Source of the DNA: Pseudomonadota bacterium
Lineage (GTDB): Bacteria > Pseudomonadota > Gammaproteobacteria > Eutrophobiales > Eutrophobiaceae
Length of the DNA: 64,000 nucleotides
NCBI GenBank assembly: GCA_013112535.1
Contig: JABFGI010000003.1
Location: 144,895-208,894, forward strand
Reading direction: 5' to 3'
Under the pieces are notes generated by a model, which ran no database searches, was not told where the DNA came from, and saw only the letters and a list, made by a program, of their open reading frames with translations. Below, in pieces: positions 63,452 through 64,000 of this stretch (its first letter is position 1; each line of letters begins with the position of its first letter). The position numbers and the translations under genes were made by a program.

Positions 63452-63808
63452 ATGGAAATCTATAAAGCTTTTACCATTGAAGCGGCGCACCGCTTACCTA
63501 ATCTACCCGATGATCATAAATGCAGTCGTTTACACGGACATTCATTCAGAATTGAAATACATGTGTCCGGTGATGTTGATGAAACGACCGGATGGGTTGT
63601 GGATTTTGCGGAGATTAGTCAGGCATTCAAACCCTTATTTGAATGTCTGGATCATCATTATCTGAATGATATTGAAGGCCTGGAAAATCCAACCAGTGAG
63701 AATCTGGCTAAATGGGTGTGGCAAAAACTTGAACCCGGCTTGCCATTATTGAGCTCTATCGTTGTACAGGAAACTTGTACTGCCGGTTGTATTTATTCGG
63801 GTGATTAA
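63452..63808 (+). CDS. queD: 6-carboxytetrahydropterin synthase QueD
   Basis: A 118-residue enzyme that makes 6-carboxy-tetrahydropterin from dihydroneopterin triphosphate, the second step of queuosine biosynthesis. Zinc ligands H13 (AAHRL), H28 and H30 (LHGHSF) and the catalytic C24 are present, as are DHHYLND and the ENLA and ETCTAG segments. It lies 5 bases after dat and its stop is one base from the convergent permease gene. Confidence 0.94.
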   Translation: MEIYKAFTIEAAHRLPNLPDDHKCSRLHGHSFRIEIHVSGDVDETTGWVVDFAEISQAFKPLFECLDHHYLNDIEGLENPTSENLAKWVWQKLEPGLPLLSSIVVQETCTAGCIYSGD

Positions 63809-63809
63809 A

Positions 63810-64000
63810 CTAGTGTTTTATACCCGTACCTTTATTCAAAAGAATTAAAGCTATCGAAAACAAAACAACAGTAAATAAAACCAGTATTAAAAAGGCACTG
63901 CTAATATTAATGTCTGATTCGCCAAGCATGCCGTAGCGAAAGGCATTGACCATATATAAAATCGGATTTAATGCAGACACTGTTTGCCAAAATTCTGGCA
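63810..64000 (-). CDS. ABC-2 type transporter permease, C-terminal part (cut by window edge)
   Basis: Only the last 63 codons lie in the window, on the minus strand, starting outside to the right. They read PEFWQTVSALNPILYMVNAF, then RYGMLGESDINISSAF, a hydrophobic segment and GTGIKH before the stop. The NPILYMVNAFRYG pattern followed by a last membrane helix is that of YadH-like ABC-2 permeases, which pair with a YadG-type ATPase. The ATPase gene is probably just outside the window. Confidence 0.75.
   Translation of the reverse strand, partial: PEFWQTVSALNPILYMVNAFRYGMLGESDINISSAFLILVLFTVVLFSIALILLNKGTGIKH

Overview
The window is a stretch of core chromosome from a moderately AT-rich gammaproteobacterium. 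The gene families, the complete rpoBC/str/S10/spc/alpha ribosomal block with two tuf genes, the fmt-def-LysM-dprA-topA-tsaC neighbourhood and the gatCAB/mreBCD divergence are typical of that class. I cannot name a genus from sequence alone. No phage, insertion sequence, CRISPR array or defence island is visible, and I do not see a wholly new system. The unusual points are start codons, degenerate motifs, regulatory RNA sites and intergenic hairpin repeats.

Layout. (1) 1-10305, minus strand: def, fmt, rsmB, a DUF4390 protein, a NtrY/NtrX-like two-component system and the TrkA/TrkH potassium uptake system run as one tightly packed, often overlapping string that ends in a small methyltransferase. 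(2) 10459-16508, plus strand: a LysM protein, dprA, smg, topA and tsaC. (3) 16528-18250: a strong stable-RNA-type promoter, tRNA-Tyr, tRNA-Gly, tRNA-Thr and the first tuf gene. (4) 18311-30488: tRNA-Trp, secE, nusG, rplK, rplA, rplJ, rplL, rpoB and rpoC, with a predicted L1-binding site, an rplJ leader, an rplL-rpoB attenuator and a strong terminator after rpoC. (5) 30676-48437: rpsL, rpsG, fusA and the second tuf, running with almost no gaps into the S10, spc and alpha gene sets and ending at a terminator after rplQ.

(6) 48438-50651 is the only accessory-looking part: a field of small hairpins, a SAM-hydrolysing family enzyme, a small HExxH protein, a palindromic repeat element and an unrecognised small protein. 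(7) 50694-53914, minus strand: gatC, gatA and gatB for the amidotransferase that corrects Glu-tRNA-Gln or Asp-tRNA-Asn. (8) 54156-63446, plus strand: a cell-elongation cluster in which mreBCD is joined directly to mrdA, rodA, mltB, rlpA and a D,D-carboxypeptidase, followed by D-amino-acid aminotransferase. MreBCD, PBP2 and RodA form the elongasome, MltB, RlpA and DacC trim the wall, and Dat can supply D-alanine or D-glutamate. (9) queD closes the plus-strand run and converges on the 3' end of an ABC-2 permease gene cut by the window edge.

Most notable observations: mreC appears to start at an ATT codon behind a perfect Shine-Dalgarno sequence; the NtrX-like regulator has lost Walker A, GAFTGA and Walker B signatures; the two tuf genes are almost identical and look different in codon use from their neighbours; and two intergenic regions carry a family of tiny hairpins with TCC-type loops plus a larger palindromic element.
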